Source: Pseudomonas putida (lineage in GTDB: Bacteria; Pseudomonadota; Gammaproteobacteria; Pseudomonadales; Pseudomonadaceae). Taken from it: DNA of 64,000 nucleotides. The translations under genes were made by a program, and so were the position numbers. The stretch is taken from contig NZ_CP039371.1 of NCBI RefSeq assembly GCF_005080685.1, forward strand, positions 6,076,001 through 6,140,000. Direction: 5' to 3'. Positions 39,827 through 49,855 of this stretch are shown in pieces; position 1 is the stretch's first letter; every line of letters starts with the position of its first letter. The notes below the pieces were generated by a model. That model was not told the origin of the DNA. It did not search any database and was given only the letters and a program-made list of their open reading frames with translations.

Positions 39827-41362
39827 ATGACGAGTACGCCCAAACCCCTGGTCCTGATCATCCTGGATGGATTCGGCCATAGCGAAAGCCCCGAATACAA
39901 CGCCATCTACGCCGCCAACACACCGGTCTACGACCGCCTGCGCGCCAGCCAGCCGCATGGCCTGATTTCCGGTTCAGGCATGGATGTCGGCCTGCCGGAC
40001 GGGCAAATGGGCAACTCCGAAGTCGGTCACATGAACCTCGGCGCCGGCCGGGTCGTCTACCAGGACTTCACCCGCGTGACCAAGTCCATCCGTGACGGCG
40101 AGTTCTTCCACAACCCGGTGCTCACCGACGCGGTGGACAAGGCCGCCGGTGCCGGCAAGGCCGTGCACATCCTTGGCCTGCTCTCCGACGGCGGCGTGCA
40201 CAGCCACCAGGACCACCTGGTCGCCATGGCCGAGCTGGCCGCCCAGCGTGGTGCCGAGAAGATCTACCTGCATGCCTTCCTCGACGGCCGCGATACCCCG
40301 CCGCGCAGCGCCCAGTCGTCCATCGCGCTGCTCGACGCGACCTTCGCCAAGCTCGGCAAGGGCCGCATCGCCAGCCTGATCGGCCGCTACTACGCTATGG
40401 ACCGCGACAACCGCTGGGACCGCGTCAGCGCAGCCTACAACCTGATCGTCGACAGCGCTGCCGACTATAGCGCCGATAGCGCGCTGGCCGGCCTTGAAGC
40501 CGCCTACGCCCGCGACGAGAGCGACGAGTTCGTCAAGGCCACCCGCATCGGCGAAGCCGTGAAGGTCGAGGATGGCGACGCCGTGATCTTCATGAACTTC
40601 CGCGCCGACCGCGCCCGCGAACTGTCGCGCGTGTTCGTCGAGCCCGACTTCAACGAGTTCCCACGCGCACGCCTGCCCAAGCTTGCGGCCTACATCGGCC
40701 TGACCCAGTACTCGGCAAAGATCCCGGCACCGGCGGCATTCGCCCCGGCCAGCCTGAACAACGTGCTCGGCGAGTACCTGGCGAAAAACGGCAAGACCCA
40801 GCTGCGCATCGCCGAGACCGAGAAGTACGCCCACGTCACCTTCTTCTTCTCCGGTGGGCGTGAAGAGCCGTTCGAAGGCGAAGAACGCATCCTGATCCCT
40901 TCGCCGAAAGTCGCCACCTACGATCTGCAGCCGGAGATGAGCGCGCCGGAAGTCACCGACCGCATCGTCGAGGCCATCGAACAGCAGCGCTACGACGTGA
41001 TCGTGGTCAACTACGCCAACGGCGACATGGTCGGCCACACCGGCGTGTTCGACGCTGCGGTCAAGGCCGTCGAGGCCCTGGATAGCTGCGTCGGGCGCAT
41101 CGTCACGGCGCTGGACAAGGTCGGCGGCGAAGCGCTGATCACCGCCGACCACGGCAACGTCGAACAGATGGAAGACGAATGCACAGGCCAGGCGCATACC
41201 GCGCACACCACCGAGCCGGTGCCGTTCATCTATGTCGGCAAACGCCCGGTCAAGGTCCGCGAAGGCGGCGTCCTGGCCGACGTGGCACCGACCATGCTCA
41301 AGCTGCTGGGGCTCGAGAAGCCAGCGGAAATGACCGGCACCTCCATCCTGGTCGACGCCTGA
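39827..41362 (+). CDS. gpmI: 2,3-bisphosphoglycerate-independent phosphoglycerate mutase GpmI
   Basis: Interconverts 3- and 2-phosphoglycerate in glycolysis with two manganese ions. The 511-residue protein starts [18 protein letters not shown]; the phosphoserine nucleophile is Ser64 in [12 protein letters not shown]. Metal ligands appear in [26 protein letters not shown] and [14 protein letters not shown] 39827 is taken; a TTG just before it would add one residue. The ribosome site is weak (GTGAG). It is followed by a REP pair and a terminator. Confidence 0.97.
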   Translation: MTSTPKPLVLIILDGFGHSESPEYNAIYAANTPVYDRLRASQPHGLISGSGMDVGLPDGQMGNSEVGHMNLGAGRVVYQDFTRVTKSIRDGEFFHNPVLTDAVDKAAGAGKAVHILGLLSDGGVHSHQDHLVAMAELAAQRGAEKIYLHAFLDGRDTPPRSAQSSIALLDATFAKLGKGRIASLIGRYYAMDRDNRWDRVSAAYNLIVDSAADYSADSALAGLEAAYARDESDEFVKATRIGEAVKVEDGDAVIFMNFRADRARELSRVFVEPDFNEFPRARLPKLAAYIGLTQYSAKIPAPAAFAPASLNNVLGEYLAKNGKTQLRIAETEKYAHVTFFFSGGREEPFEGEERILIPSPKVATYDLQPEMSAPEVTDRIVEAIEQQRYDVIVVNYANGDMVGHTGVFDAAVKAVEALDSCVGRIVTALDKVGGEALITADHGNVEQMEDECTGQAHTAHTTEPVPFIYVGKRPVKVREGGVLADVAPTMLKLLGLEKPAEMTGTSILVDA

Positions 41363-41373
41363 ACCCTCGGGCA

Positions 41374-41480
41374 GGGGCCGCGTTGCGGCCCTTCGCGGGC
41401 AAGCCCGCGCCCACCGGCCCGGTGACACAACCCGTACCTGTGGGAGCGGGCTTGCCCGCGAAGGGCTGCAAAGCAGCCCC
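41374..41480. repeat. REP/BIME-type inverted repeat after gpmI
   Basis: GGGCCGC-GTT-GCGGCCC is followed by CTTCGCGGGCAAGCCCGCGCCCAC and, after a spacer, its inverted counterpart GTGGGAGCGGGCTTGCCCGCGAAG, then a GGGCTGC-AAA-GCAGCCC hairpin. The core is the common Pseudomonas REP sequence. Confidence 0.85.
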
Positions 41481-41501
41481 AGTTGTAGATGAATTCCAGA
41501 C

Positions 41502-41538
41502 AAACGCCCCGCTGCACCCGCAGCGAGGCGTTTTTTTT
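41502..41538 (+). terminator. intrinsic terminator between gpmI and envC
   Basis: AAACGCC and GGCGTTT enclose a second stem CGCTGC/GCAGCG with an ACCC loop, followed by eight T. It lies about 55 bp before the envC ATG. Confidence 0.9.
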
Positions 41539-41592
41539 GCCGGCCCAGCCGGGCATACTAGGTCGATCTCCATCCTCGGTACCCCCAACCCC

Positions 41593-42882
41593 ATGCTTCG
41601 CGCCCTGATCCTCCTCGCCTTGTCATGCCTGCTCAGCCCGGCTTTCGCCGATGAGCGCGCACAGACCCAGCAACAACTGGACGCCACCCGCCAGGACATC
41701 GCCGAGCTCAAGAAAACCCTGGGCAAGCTCCAGGAAGAGAAGTCCGGCGTACAAAAGGACCTCAAGGCCACCGAGACCGACATCGGTAACCTCGAAAAGC
41801 AGGTGGAGGCGTTGCAGCAAGAACTAAAAAAGACCGAGGGCGATCTGGAGCGCCTTGATACCGAGAAAAAAAAACTCCAGAGCGCCCGCGTTGAACAACA
41901 GCGACTGATCGCCATCCAGGCCCGTTCGGCCTACCAGAACGGCCGCGAGGAATACCTCAAGCTGCTGCTCAACCAGCAGAATCCCGAGAAATTCGCCCGC
42001 ACCCTGACCTACTACGACTACCTCAGCAAGGCGCGCCTCGAACAACTGCGCGCCTTCAACGAGACCCTGCGCCAGTTGGCCAGCGTCGAGCAGGACATCG
42101 GCCGCCAGCAGGAACAACTGCTGACCCAGCGCGCCGACCTCGACAGCCGTCGCCAGGCCCTCGACGCCGAACGCGCCAAGCGCCAGCAGGTCCTGGCCAA
42201 GCTCAACAGCGACATGAAGGACCGCGACCAGAAGCTGCAAGCCCGCGAGCAGGACCAGGCCGACCTGTCCAAGGTACTCAAGACCATCGAGGAAACCCTC
42301 GCCCGCCAGGCCCGCGAAGCCGAAGAAGCCCGCAAGAAGGCCCTTCTGGCCCAGCAGGAGGCGGAAAAACGCCGTCAGCAGGAGGCCTTGGCCGCGCGTG
42401 ATGCCGCCGATACCGAGCCACCGAAAAAGGCCCGCACCACCCTTGGCCCGCTGGTTTCCAGCGACGGCGCAAGCTATGGCGGGGCATTTTCTGCAGCACG
42501 CGGAAAACTTCCATGGCCAGTCAATGGTCGATTGCTGGCGCGCTTCGGTGATTCGCGCGGCGGCGATGCCCGCGCCAAGTGGGACGGCGTGATGATCAGC
42601 GCCAGCCCCGGCACCCAGGTGCGCGCCGTGCACGGCGGGCGCGTGGTGTTCGCCGACTGGTTGCGCGGCGCCGGTCTTCTGGTCATTCTCGACCACGGCA
42701 ATGGTTACCTGAGCCTGTATGGCCACAACCAGAGCCTGCTCAAGAGCGCCGGTGACATCGTCAAGGCCGGCGAAGCCATCTCCACCGTTGGCGACAGCGG
42801 GGGCCAGGACAGCGCAGGCTTGTACTTCGCCATTCGCCAGCAGGGTCGGCCGACCGACCCTTCGCAATGGTGCCGAGGCTAA
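41593..42882 (+). CDS. envC: murein hydrolase activator EnvC (degenerate LytM/M23 domain)
   Basis: Periplasmic cell-division factor (429 aa) that activates N-acetylmuramyl-L-alanine amidases at the septum, recruited by FtsEX. It has a signal peptide (ALILLALSCLLSPAFA), long coiled coils (about residues 25-270), and a C-terminal M23 domain. The metal-binding HxGxD is replaced by WDGVMI and the final HxH region by GLYFAIR, so it should lack peptidase activity, as in E. coli EnvC. ATG 41593 starts the signal peptide. It begins the envC-ctpA-yibQ cluster. Confidence 0.95.
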   Translation: MLRALILLALSCLLSPAFADERAQTQQQLDATRQDIAELKKTLGKLQEEKSGVQKDLKATETDIGNLEKQVEALQQELKKTEGDLERLDTEKKKLQSARVEQQRLIAIQARSAYQNGREEYLKLLLNQQNPEKFARTLTYYDYLSKARLEQLRAFNETLRQLASVEQDIGRQQEQLLTQRADLDSRRQALDAERAKRQQVLAKLNSDMKDRDQKLQAREQDQADLSKVLKTIEETLARQAREAEEARKKALLAQQEAEKRRQQEALAARDAADTEPPKKARTTLGPLVSSDGASYGGAFSAARGKLPWPVNGRLLARFGDSRGGDARAKWDGVMISASPGTQVRAVHGGRVVFADWLRGAGLLVILDHGNGYLSLYGHNQSLLKSAGDIVKAGEAISTVGDSGGQDSAGLYFAIRQQGRPTDPSQWCRG

Positions 42883-42962
42883 ATCCAATTTGTCCGGTGT
42901 AGCGCCTGGCGCTGCACCGATGCTCCGCAGGGAGCGCCTACAGGATCAGGAGTTCGTTCGAC

Positions 42963-44282
42963 ATGCTGCACTCGCCTCGCCTCACCCAGCTGGCCCTGAC
43001 CATCGCCCTCGTGGTCGGTGCGCCCCTGGCCATCGCCGCCGAGTCGGCGGCGGTCAAGCCTGCCGCATCGCCGGCGACCGAGGCCGCCAAGGCACCGCTG
43101 CCGCTCGAAGAGCTGCGCACCTTCGCCGAGGTCATGGACCGCATCAAGGCCGCCTACGTCGAGCCCGTGGATGACAAGACCCTGCTGGAGAACGCCATCA
43201 AGGGCATGCTCAGCAACCTCGACCCCCACTCGGCCTACCTCGGCCCCGAAGACTTCCAGGAGCTGCAGGAAAGCACCAGCGGCGAATTCGGCGGGCTGGG
43301 CATCGAAGTGGGCCAGGAAGACGGCTTCATCAAGGTGGTGTCGCCGATCGACGACACCCCGGCTTCGCGTGCCGGCGTCCAGGCCGGTGACCTGATCGTC
43401 AAGATCAACGGCGCGCCGACCCGTGGCCAGAGCATGACCGAGGCGGTCGACAAGATGCGCGGCAAGGTCGGCGAGAAGATCACCCTGACCCTGGTCCGCG
43501 ACGGCGGCACGCCGTTCGACGTGACCCTCGCCCGCGCGGTGATCCAGGTCAAGAGCGTGAAGAGCCAGCTGCTGGAGAACGACTACGGCTACATCCGCAT
43601 CACCCAGTTCCAGGTCAAGACCGGCGAGGAAGTCGGCAAGGCCCTGGCCAAGCTGCGCAAGGACAACGGCAAGAAGCTGCGCGGGGTGATCCTCGACCTG
43701 CGCAACAACCCCGGCGGCGTGCTGCAGTCGGCGGTCGAAGTGGCCGACCACTTCCTGACCAAGGGCCTGATCGTCTACACCAAGGGCCGTATCGCCAACT
43801 CCGAGCTGCGCTTCTCGGCAGACCCGGCCGACGCCAGCGAAGGCGTGCCGCTGGTGGTGCTGATCAACGGCGGCAGCGCCTCGGCCTCGGAAATCGTCGC
43901 CGGCGCCCTGCAGGACCAGAAACGCGCCGTGCTCATGGGTACCGACAGCTTCGGCAAAGGCTCGGTGCAAACCGTGCTGCCGCTGGCCAACGACCGTGCG
44001 CTGAAGCTCACCACCGCGCTGTACTTCACCCCCAATGGCCGGTCGATCCAGGCCCAGGGCATCGTCCCCGACATCGAAGTGCGCCCGGCCAAGCTGACCG
44101 CCGAAGCCGATACCGAAAACTTCAAGGAAGCCGACCTGCAGGGCCACCTGGGCAACGGCAACGGCGGCGCCGACCGCCCGACCGGCAGCAGCAAGCGCAA
44201 GGAACGCCCACAGGACGATGACTTCCAGCTGAGCCAGGCCCTGAGCCTGCTCAAGGGCCTGAACATCACCAAGGGCGACTGA
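42963..44282 (+). CDS. ctpA: carboxy-terminal processing protease CtpA (S41)
   Basis: Periplasmic serine protease (439 aa) that in Pseudomonas works with an outer-membrane lipoprotein partner to trim peptidoglycan hydrolases. It has a signal peptide (LALTIALVVGAPLAIA), a PDZ domain (IDDTPASRAGVQAGDLIVKING) and the catalytic Ser/Lys pair in GGSASASEIVAGALQD and SFGKGSVQT. The C-terminal tail is charged and probably flexible. It follows envC by 80 bp and precedes the deacetylase-like gene by 8 bp, so a common transcript is likely. Confidence 0.95.
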   Translation: MLHSPRLTQLALTIALVVGAPLAIAAESAAVKPAASPATEAAKAPLPLEELRTFAEVMDRIKAAYVEPVDDKTLLENAIKGMLSNLDPHSAYLGPEDFQELQESTSGEFGGLGIEVGQEDGFIKVVSPIDDTPASRAGVQAGDLIVKINGAPTRGQSMTEAVDKMRGKVGEKITLTLVRDGGTPFDVTLARAVIQVKSVKSQLLENDYGYIRITQFQVKTGEEVGKALAKLRKDNGKKLRGVILDLRNNPGGVLQSAVEVADHFLTKGLIVYTKGRIANSELRFSADPADASEGVPLVVLINGGSASASEIVAGALQDQKRAVLMGTDSFGKGSVQTVLPLANDRALKLTTALYFTPNGRSIQAQGIVPDIEVRPAKLTAEADTENFKEADLQGHLGNGNGGADRPTGSSKRKERPQDDDFQLSQALSLLKGLNITKGD

Positions 44283-44290
44283 ACCTGCCC

Positions 44291-45058
44291 ATGCGTTCTC
44301 TGCTGTGTCTGCTGGTCTGCCTGTTGGCCGGCGTCGCGCAAGCGGCGCCGGCCAACAAGGCCTACCTAAGCATCGTCATCGACGACCTGGGCCAGAACAC
44401 CGAACGTGACAGCCGCACCTTGGCCCTGCCGGGCCCGGTGACCATGGCCATCATGCCCGACACCCCGCATGCCACCGACTTTGCCCGCCAGGCCCACAAG
44501 GCCGGGCGTACGGTGATCCTGCACATGCCCATGGACCCGGCCACCGGCCCCTACGCCTGGCACCCCGACCTGCCGCTCGAAGAACTGGCCCGGCGCCTGG
44601 ACGCGGCGCTGGCCAAGGTGCCGTACGTGGCCGGCATCAACAACCACATGGGCAGCCGCATGACCGCCCAGCGCGAACCCATGGCCTGGCTGATGGGCGA
44701 GTTGCAACGCCGCCACCTATTTTTCGTCGACAGCCGTACCAGCGCCGCCACGGTCGCGGCGGCCGAAGCCCAGGCACACGATCTTGCCCATGTCTCGCGG
44801 GACGTGTTCCTGGATGACGAGCGCACGCCAGAGGCAATCAGCGGCCAACTGCACAAGGCCGTCGAATTGGCGCGGCGCCAGGGCTCGGCCGTGGTCATTG
44901 GCCACCCCTACCCACAAACGCTGCAGGTACTGGAACAGGAAATCCCCCGCCTCAAGGCCCAGGGCATCGTCCTGATCGGCCTGCGGCAGATGATTGCCGA
45001 ACGCAGCAACCAGGCCATGCCAGCCCATGGCCGGCATGGCCGCTACAGCAACCGCTGA
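44291..45058 (+). CDS. divergent polysaccharide deacetylase family protein (YibQ type)
   Basis: 255-residue exported protein with signal peptide CLLVCLLAGVAQA. The conserved AYLSIVIDDLGQN start, HMPMDP, GINNHMGSRMT and VIGHPYPQTL are hallmarks of the divergent NodB-like family (DUF610/YibQ). Some canonical deacetylase ligands are kept, but substrates are not established. It ends the envC-ctpA cluster, the same order seen in other gamma-proteobacteria, which suggests a cell-envelope role. The convergent giant gene ends six bases away. Confidence 0.92.
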   Translation: MRSLLCLLVCLLAGVAQAAPANKAYLSIVIDDLGQNTERDSRTLALPGPVTMAIMPDTPHATDFARQAHKAGRTVILHMPMDPATGPYAWHPDLPLEELARRLDAALAKVPYVAGINNHMGSRMTAQREPMAWLMGELQRRHLFFVDSRTSAATVAAAEAQAHDLAHVSRDVFLDDERTPEAISGQLHKAVELARRQGSAVVIGHPYPQTLQVLEQEIPRLKAQGIVLIGLRQMIAERSNQAMPAHGRHGRYSNR

Positions 45059-45064
45059 GCTCCG

Positions 45065-48000
45065 TCAGTCGAAGGGGATGATGCCGATCGCCTGCTCCAG
45101 GGTCAGCTTGCCGCGATGCACACGGTAGCCAGGCCCGCCCTCCTCCCGACCACTGAGGCGGCGCTGGCTCCAGGTCTTCAGATGACCCTGGGTGAAGTCG
45201 CGGGCCAGCGCATCGGCAGATGCCATGTGGAAGTGCGCGACCCACAGAGCACGCCCGGACGTCGCCCCCGGCTGCGCCAGGCGCATGATCTTGTACTCAT
45301 CGAAGGTGCTGCCGTTAGCCATGAGCTTTCTTGGCGGTACGTATTCCACCCGGAGCAACCGCTGCTCGTGCAAGAACCGTAACGCTTCGGCGTTCGGGTA
45401 GCGGGTGTCGGTGTAGAGCGCGGTCAGGCGCAGGTTCTTTTCCGATCGCAGCCGGTCGGAGGCGGCTTCCACGCTACGGACCAGGGCCGGGCTTGCATCC
45501 TGCTTGCCCAAGGACACCGCAACCCGACCGAGCTTGTCGATCTGCTGGTCGAACAGACCAGCAAGTAAGCTCCCCTTGATGTCGTTCCTGACATATTCGT
45601 CCGCCTTGACCAGAAGCTGCTCATTTTCTTCCAGCAGGGTCAGCACCCGAGCCGCCGTAGCGGCGGGCAGCGTCTGTGGGGCAGACGCCGGTGCGCTATG
45701 ACGTTCCTGCCACTGCCCATCGCGCCAATCGAACGATGCCAGTACCGCGTCACGGAAGGGCTCGCGAACCTCCACCACCGCTTGCCCATCGATGATCCGC
45801 TCGTTGCCGATGAGTATCTGCCCAGCGTCATTGCGCACCGCTCTCTGCGGCTCGCTGGACACGGCATAGGGTATTCGCCGGCTGGGAACACTTGCCCCCT
45901 CTTGTACCTTGATCGCTTCGACCAGGCGCCTGCCGGCGTCCATCTTGAGTTTCTCCAGATGAACCCTATAGCGCTCGAGCATCGAAGCCTCGATCAACGC
46001 CCCCCCTTCCTTGGCGATCCGCGCACTGTTGAGCAAGGCCGCAGCGTACTCGTCCCAGGCCTCTTGCAGGATGGAAATCCGATCTTCGACCGGCAGGTTG
46101 GCAAAGTCCAGCTGCCCATGCGCTTCTGCCGCGCTGCGCAACGCCACGCCTGCCAGCTCGGCGCGATACACGGCGAGATTAGCGTTGCCCTCGACGACAT
46201 CCAGACGCAAGGCCAGCTCCGCGAGGCTCAATGCCTGGTGGAATCGGAACTGAACCGAACCTGGGGCTCGCGAAGCGATAAGCGAATCCACCGTGCGCAC
46301 GCCCGGGTCGCCCGGGAGGCTCACGTCCAGATCACCGGGCGCTTCGGCCAACGCCTCATCCAACAGCTCATAGGCTTTGAGCATCCGGTCCTGGATGGCC
46401 GCCACTCCTTCGAGCTTGTCGCGGAATGCGTGGTAGTCGTCCAGATACTGCCCCAAGGGCTGCCCGTCGAGCGTTGCCTGCATTCGCGATATCCGCGCAT
46501 AGTCCGCCAACTGCCAGAGTTCATTGAGCACGAAGTCGGCATTGCGGATTAGGCTGACCTGAACCTTGCGCTTCTGCTTGGGCAGCACGTTTTCCCACCC
46601 CTGGCGACGGGCGTTGGTGAATTTGGGCTCGAACATGATCTCGAGGGTCGCCAGCAATTCTCTGTCCGCTTCCAGCGATTCTTCGAGGGGTGCGATAGCC
46701 TGGAGACGCATGCCGAGCATCTGTGCCTGCCATTGGGCGGCACGCGCATCGTAGCGTTCGATGATCGCCTTGGTTTTGTCCCACTCATCCCCTGCGGCCA
46801 ACGCGTCCAGCTTGGCCTGCTCGCGGGTCCGTAGCGTGCCTAGTTGCACGATTTTTTCTTGCAACACGTTCACTTCGTTGCCGACTGCGACGAAACGGGC
46901 CGTCGCCTCGTTGGCCTGGACAGCGAGCCTGTCGACAGCCATGCGCAGGCCGACGAAGCGTTCGGCAAGCTTCGCCCGCGTGTCGCCACGCGGCATGCCG
47001 CCGATCAGCCGTAGTGTCGAGTCGACCCGCCAGGCGCCTTGGGCGTAGGTCAACCTCGGGCCTTGCCCTCCTTTGCCATCGAGTACCCACACACCGCCGG
47101 CCTCGACACTGACGGGGTAGATATCGCCGCCCATGGGCGCGTACCAGTGCCCATCGACCGAATACAAGCCCGCCGCATCGCCTGTGACCTGCCGGGCCGT
47201 TTGCCCGAGCGATACCTCTGAGCGCATGGCCAACAGGGCCTTGCGCTGCATCGGTGGCAGCCAGTTGAAACCCTGGTTGCCACGCCATGAAAGGTCCAGC
47301 TGGCGGTTGGGCAATGCCGCCAAGTCGCCAACCGCAGCCGGCTCGAGAAGGTGCGGCACGACCGATACTTCGCCGAAAGCGCCACGCTGCGCGACAGGCT
47401 GCTCGAACGCCAGGGGGTCCGCCTGCACCCCTGGCGAACTTGGCTGCAGACGCGGCTGCCGGGCATGCAGCAGGACCATCCCGAGGTTGAGCAGCAGATC
47501 GGCGATCGCGGCGCTACGCCCGAATCCGCTGCCTTGTTCAAGTGCCGTCAGGTCGTTTTGCAGCGACGTCAGCAATTGTGCGAGCCAGGCAATACTGGCA
47601 ACCGGCCCACGCAAGGCCAGGGTCACCACGTCGAACAACAGCCAGGCACCTTCACTGAGGGTGTCCCAGCGCCGCTGCGCATTCGAGGTGGACTGCAGGG
47701 CCGCCAACTCGACCAGTAGAGCGCGATTGGCCTCGTAGAGCTGGGCGTCGATATCGCCAGACCAGAACTGCGGGTCGATGATCGGCGGTTGCGGCTTCTC
47801 CGGCAGGTCATAGGGGTCGATGCCAAGGTGGGCGACATGCGGCTCACGAAAACCGCCGTGGTCATAGATGCCACGTACCTCGGGCTGCATCCAGTCGAGC
47901 AGGCTCGCTTGCAGCAGGTCCGATGCCTGGATGTGTTCGAGCAGTTGTTCCAGGCTGGCATACTCGCGGAGCGTGTCCTGCGCGTACAGTGGGCGATACA

Positions 48001-49738
48001 ACAGCACCAGTGCGGGCTCGACACTGCACAGCAAATACATGCCTTGTACGCTGTCCAGAAGGCTGGACTGGGGCTGACGCCGAAACGCCAGCGCTGCCAA
48101 GGCCAGGCGTGGCGCCAGCGGATCGACCTGACCGGCGCAGAACTCCGACACGCATTGCAAGCCTGCTTCACTGACCTTGCCATCGAGCCTTGCCGATAAC
48201 GCACTGAAGCGCAATGCACTGCGCCACTCCCGGCTAAACCTGGCCAGACGATACGGGCGCTGACCTGGGTCGTTCAGTGCTTGGGTTACGTAGCCTGGGT
48301 AACTGCCGCCGATATCCACCCGACTGACCAGTGTCTTGACGGCCTCGGCGTCCAGCCAGGACGGCAAGTTTCGGCCAGCGGCGTGGCGGATGCCCCGGAT
48401 CGCGGCGCCGCTGAGCGCACCCAGCTTGCCAATGGCGAAGCGTGTCAAGGTCAATTCCCCCTCGATGGCCAGCGCCTCCCCACCCCCGGCGCCCACCCCA
48501 GCCCCTCCCGGCATGCCACGGGCGACGGCGAATTCCAGCAACAGGTCATCGGGCGAGGAAACGTCGCCATGATCGAGCTGCATCTGCTCGCTCAGCCGCT
48601 GGCAGCTGAAATCGTGCAAGCTCTGAATACCGTCCAACGCCCCTCCCTCCCCGGCATCCAGCTGGTCGACCGCCAGCTGCAGCAACGCGGTGTGGCAGGC
48701 GAAGCCATGCCTGGCCTGGTTCTGGAGCATTCCCGGCGGCGCCTTCACCGCCGGGGTTTCGTCGAGATAGCCGCCCAGCCACTGGGCGGGGTCGCTCAAC
48801 TGCGCGAAGAGGCGCTCCAGCGCCGGGACATCGGCCAACTGCGTAAAGCGCACCTTGTCGACCCTGTCGAACAGGCTTTCCAGCAACAGTGCAGTCTGCT
48901 GGGCGAACGCATTTCCCTCGATGGGATAACGCTGCCAGGACATTTCATCGAAGCGGTAGCGCTGCGCCAGCTCATCGCGCAGGGCCAAGGCGAAGGCCGG
49001 CCACGAGGCGAAACTGCGCACCCTGCCTGACGGCGCGCACCACAGGATGACCTGCCGCTCATCCCACTCCCCGGTCACCAGCAGCGCGCATTGGAGCTCA
49101 TCCCAGGTCCCGGCACTGGTGACCAGTCGCACCCGCACCAGACTCACCGGCGGCTGGTCGGTGCCTGCGCGGATCAGCCCGCGCAGGCAGGCCTGCTCCT
49201 GGTCATCGAGGCCCTGCAAGGGCAGGCCACGCAACAGCGCGGTCTTGAGCAGTAATTGCAGCCACTGGTCGCGGCTGACGCCTGCACTTCCCTGCGCATT
49301 CCAGTAGTCGAGCTGCGCCTGACAGAAGCACGCCGAAAGGCGCTCGATCAATTCGTTCAAGGCGCCGCTGACGCCCTGCAGCGGCCGGGTATCGAGCTGA
49401 CTGTCGGAGCCGGCGAAGCGAAATGGCGCCCGCAAGCCCAAGTTGTGATGGCGCCCATCCAAAGGCTCAAGGTCGACCGACTGGCTGTCGAGCAGGGCCT
49501 GCAGAATCCGCTCGACCAGCGGCTGCGTGGTCCAATAAGGCGTCGATGGGTCTGGGCTATCCAGCGTGATGGCGTCGGCCGAGGTCAGTGTGGGCTGCAC
49601 GGAGGCGAGCCAGGGCAGCTCGACCAACAGTACCTGGAGCAGCGCGTCGCTCACCACCTCTCGCAAGGTGGGGCGATCGGCGAACTGCACGGCAACGGCG
49701 CGTTTGAAATCGAAAACCGGGGTGTTGGAACTGGACAT
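45065..49738 (-). CDS. very large uncharacterised protein, DUF6543/dermonecrotic-toxin-like
   Basis: 1557-residue protein without signal peptide. Helical throughout, with a hydrophobic mid region (SEGAWLLFDVVTLALRGPVASIAWLAQLL, about residues 690-720), a module GLYSVDGHWYAPMGGDIYPV followed by GGVWVLDGKG, a long coiled-coil-rich part (about 920-1250), and a second repeat-like start VRNDAGQILIGNERIIDG. It shares the general build of Pseudomonas DUF6543 proteins, and the module has a looser counterpart in the LRR effector (YYHEGKTWLALEDQIFEL). No LRRs or CxD NEL motif are seen. It is a single gene lodged between the envC cluster and betT. Toxin or adhesin-like roles are possible; none is shown. 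Confidence 0.75.
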   Translation of the reverse strand: MSSSNTPVFDFKRAVAVQFADRPTLREVVSDALLQVLLVELPWLASVQPTLTSADAITLDSPDPSTPYWTTQPLVERILQALLDSQSVDLEPLDGRHHNLGLRAPFRFAGSDSQLDTRPLQGVSGALNELIERLSACFCQAQLDYWNAQGSAGVSRDQWLQLLLKTALLRGLPLQGLDDQEQACLRGLIRAGTDQPPVSLVRVRLVTSAGTWDELQCALLVTGEWDERQVILWCAPSGRVRSFASWPAFALALRDELAQRYRFDEMSWQRYPIEGNAFAQQTALLLESLFDRVDKVRFTQLADVPALERLFAQLSDPAQWLGGYLDETPAVKAPPGMLQNQARHGFACHTALLQLAVDQLDAGEGGALDGIQSLHDFSCQRLSEQMQLDHGDVSSPDDLLLEFAVARGMPGGAGVGAGGGEALAIEGELTLTRFAIGKLGALSGAAIRGIRHAAGRNLPSWLDAEAVKTLVSRVDIGGSYPGYVTQALNDPGQRPYRLARFSREWRSALRFSALSARLDGKVSEAGLQCVSEFCAGQVDPLAPRLALAALAFRRQPQSSLLDSVQGMYLLCSVEPALVLLYRPLYAQDTLREYASLEQLLEHIQASDLLQASLLDWMQPEVRGIYDHGGFREPHVAHLGIDPYDLPEKPQPPIIDPQFWSGDIDAQLYEANRALLVELAALQSTSNAQRRWDTLSEGAWLLFDVVTLALRGPVASIAWLAQLLTSLQNDLTALEQGSGFGRSAAIADLLLNLGMVLLHARQPRLQPSSPGVQADPLAFEQPVAQRGAFGEVSVVPHLLEPAAVGDLAALPNRQLDLSWRGNQGFNWLPPMQRKALLAMRSEVSLGQTARQVTGDAAGLYSVDGHWYAPMGGDIYPVSVEAGGVWVLDGKGGQGPRLTYAQGAWRVDSTLRLIGGMPRGDTRAKLAERFVGLRMAVDRLAVQANEATARFVAVGNEVNVLQEKIVQLGTLRTREQAKLDALAAGDEWDKTKAIIERYDARAAQWQAQMLGMRLQAIAPLEESLEADRELLATLEIMFEPKFTNARRQGWENVLPKQKRKVQVSLIRNADFVLNELWQLADYARISRMQATLDGQPLGQYLDDYHAFRDKLEGVAAIQDRMLKAYELLDEALAEAPGDLDVSLPGDPGVRTVDSLIASRAPGSVQFRFHQALSLAELALRLDVVEGNANLAVYRAELAGVALRSAAEAHGQLDFANLPVEDRISILQEAWDEYAAALLNSARIAKEGGALIEASMLERYRVHLEKLKMDAGRRLVEAIKVQEGASVPSRRIPYAVSSEPQRAVRNDAGQILIGNERIIDGQAVVEVREPFRDAVLASFDWRDGQWQERHSAPASAPQTLPAATAARVLTLLEENEQLLVKADEYVRNDIKGSLLAGLFDQQIDKLGRVAVSLGKQDASPALVRSVEAASDRLRSEKNLRLTALYTDTRYPNAEALRFLHEQRLLRVEYVPPRKLMANGSTFDEYKIMRLAQPGATSGRALWVAHFHMASADALARDFTQGHLKTWSQRRLSGREEGGPGYRVHRGKLTLEQAIGIIPFD

Positions 49739-49855
49739 GCATCAGCCTTCCTGTGGAATGAACCGGAAGGCTTGCGCAATCGCGTACGACGCGGGCGCTA
49801 CATAATGCACACATGCCACGTGGCCCTGCCTGGCTGGCAGGGCCACGCGCGCCAC

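Noticed and set aside
41374..41480. CRISPR-like repeats
   Set aside because: Units are inverted, not direct, and no regular repeat-spacer series exists anywhere in the window.
41593..42882. EnvC as an active M23 endopeptidase
   Set aside because: Three expected metal-binding positions are replaced, which is normal for EnvC activators, so it is not a novel loss.
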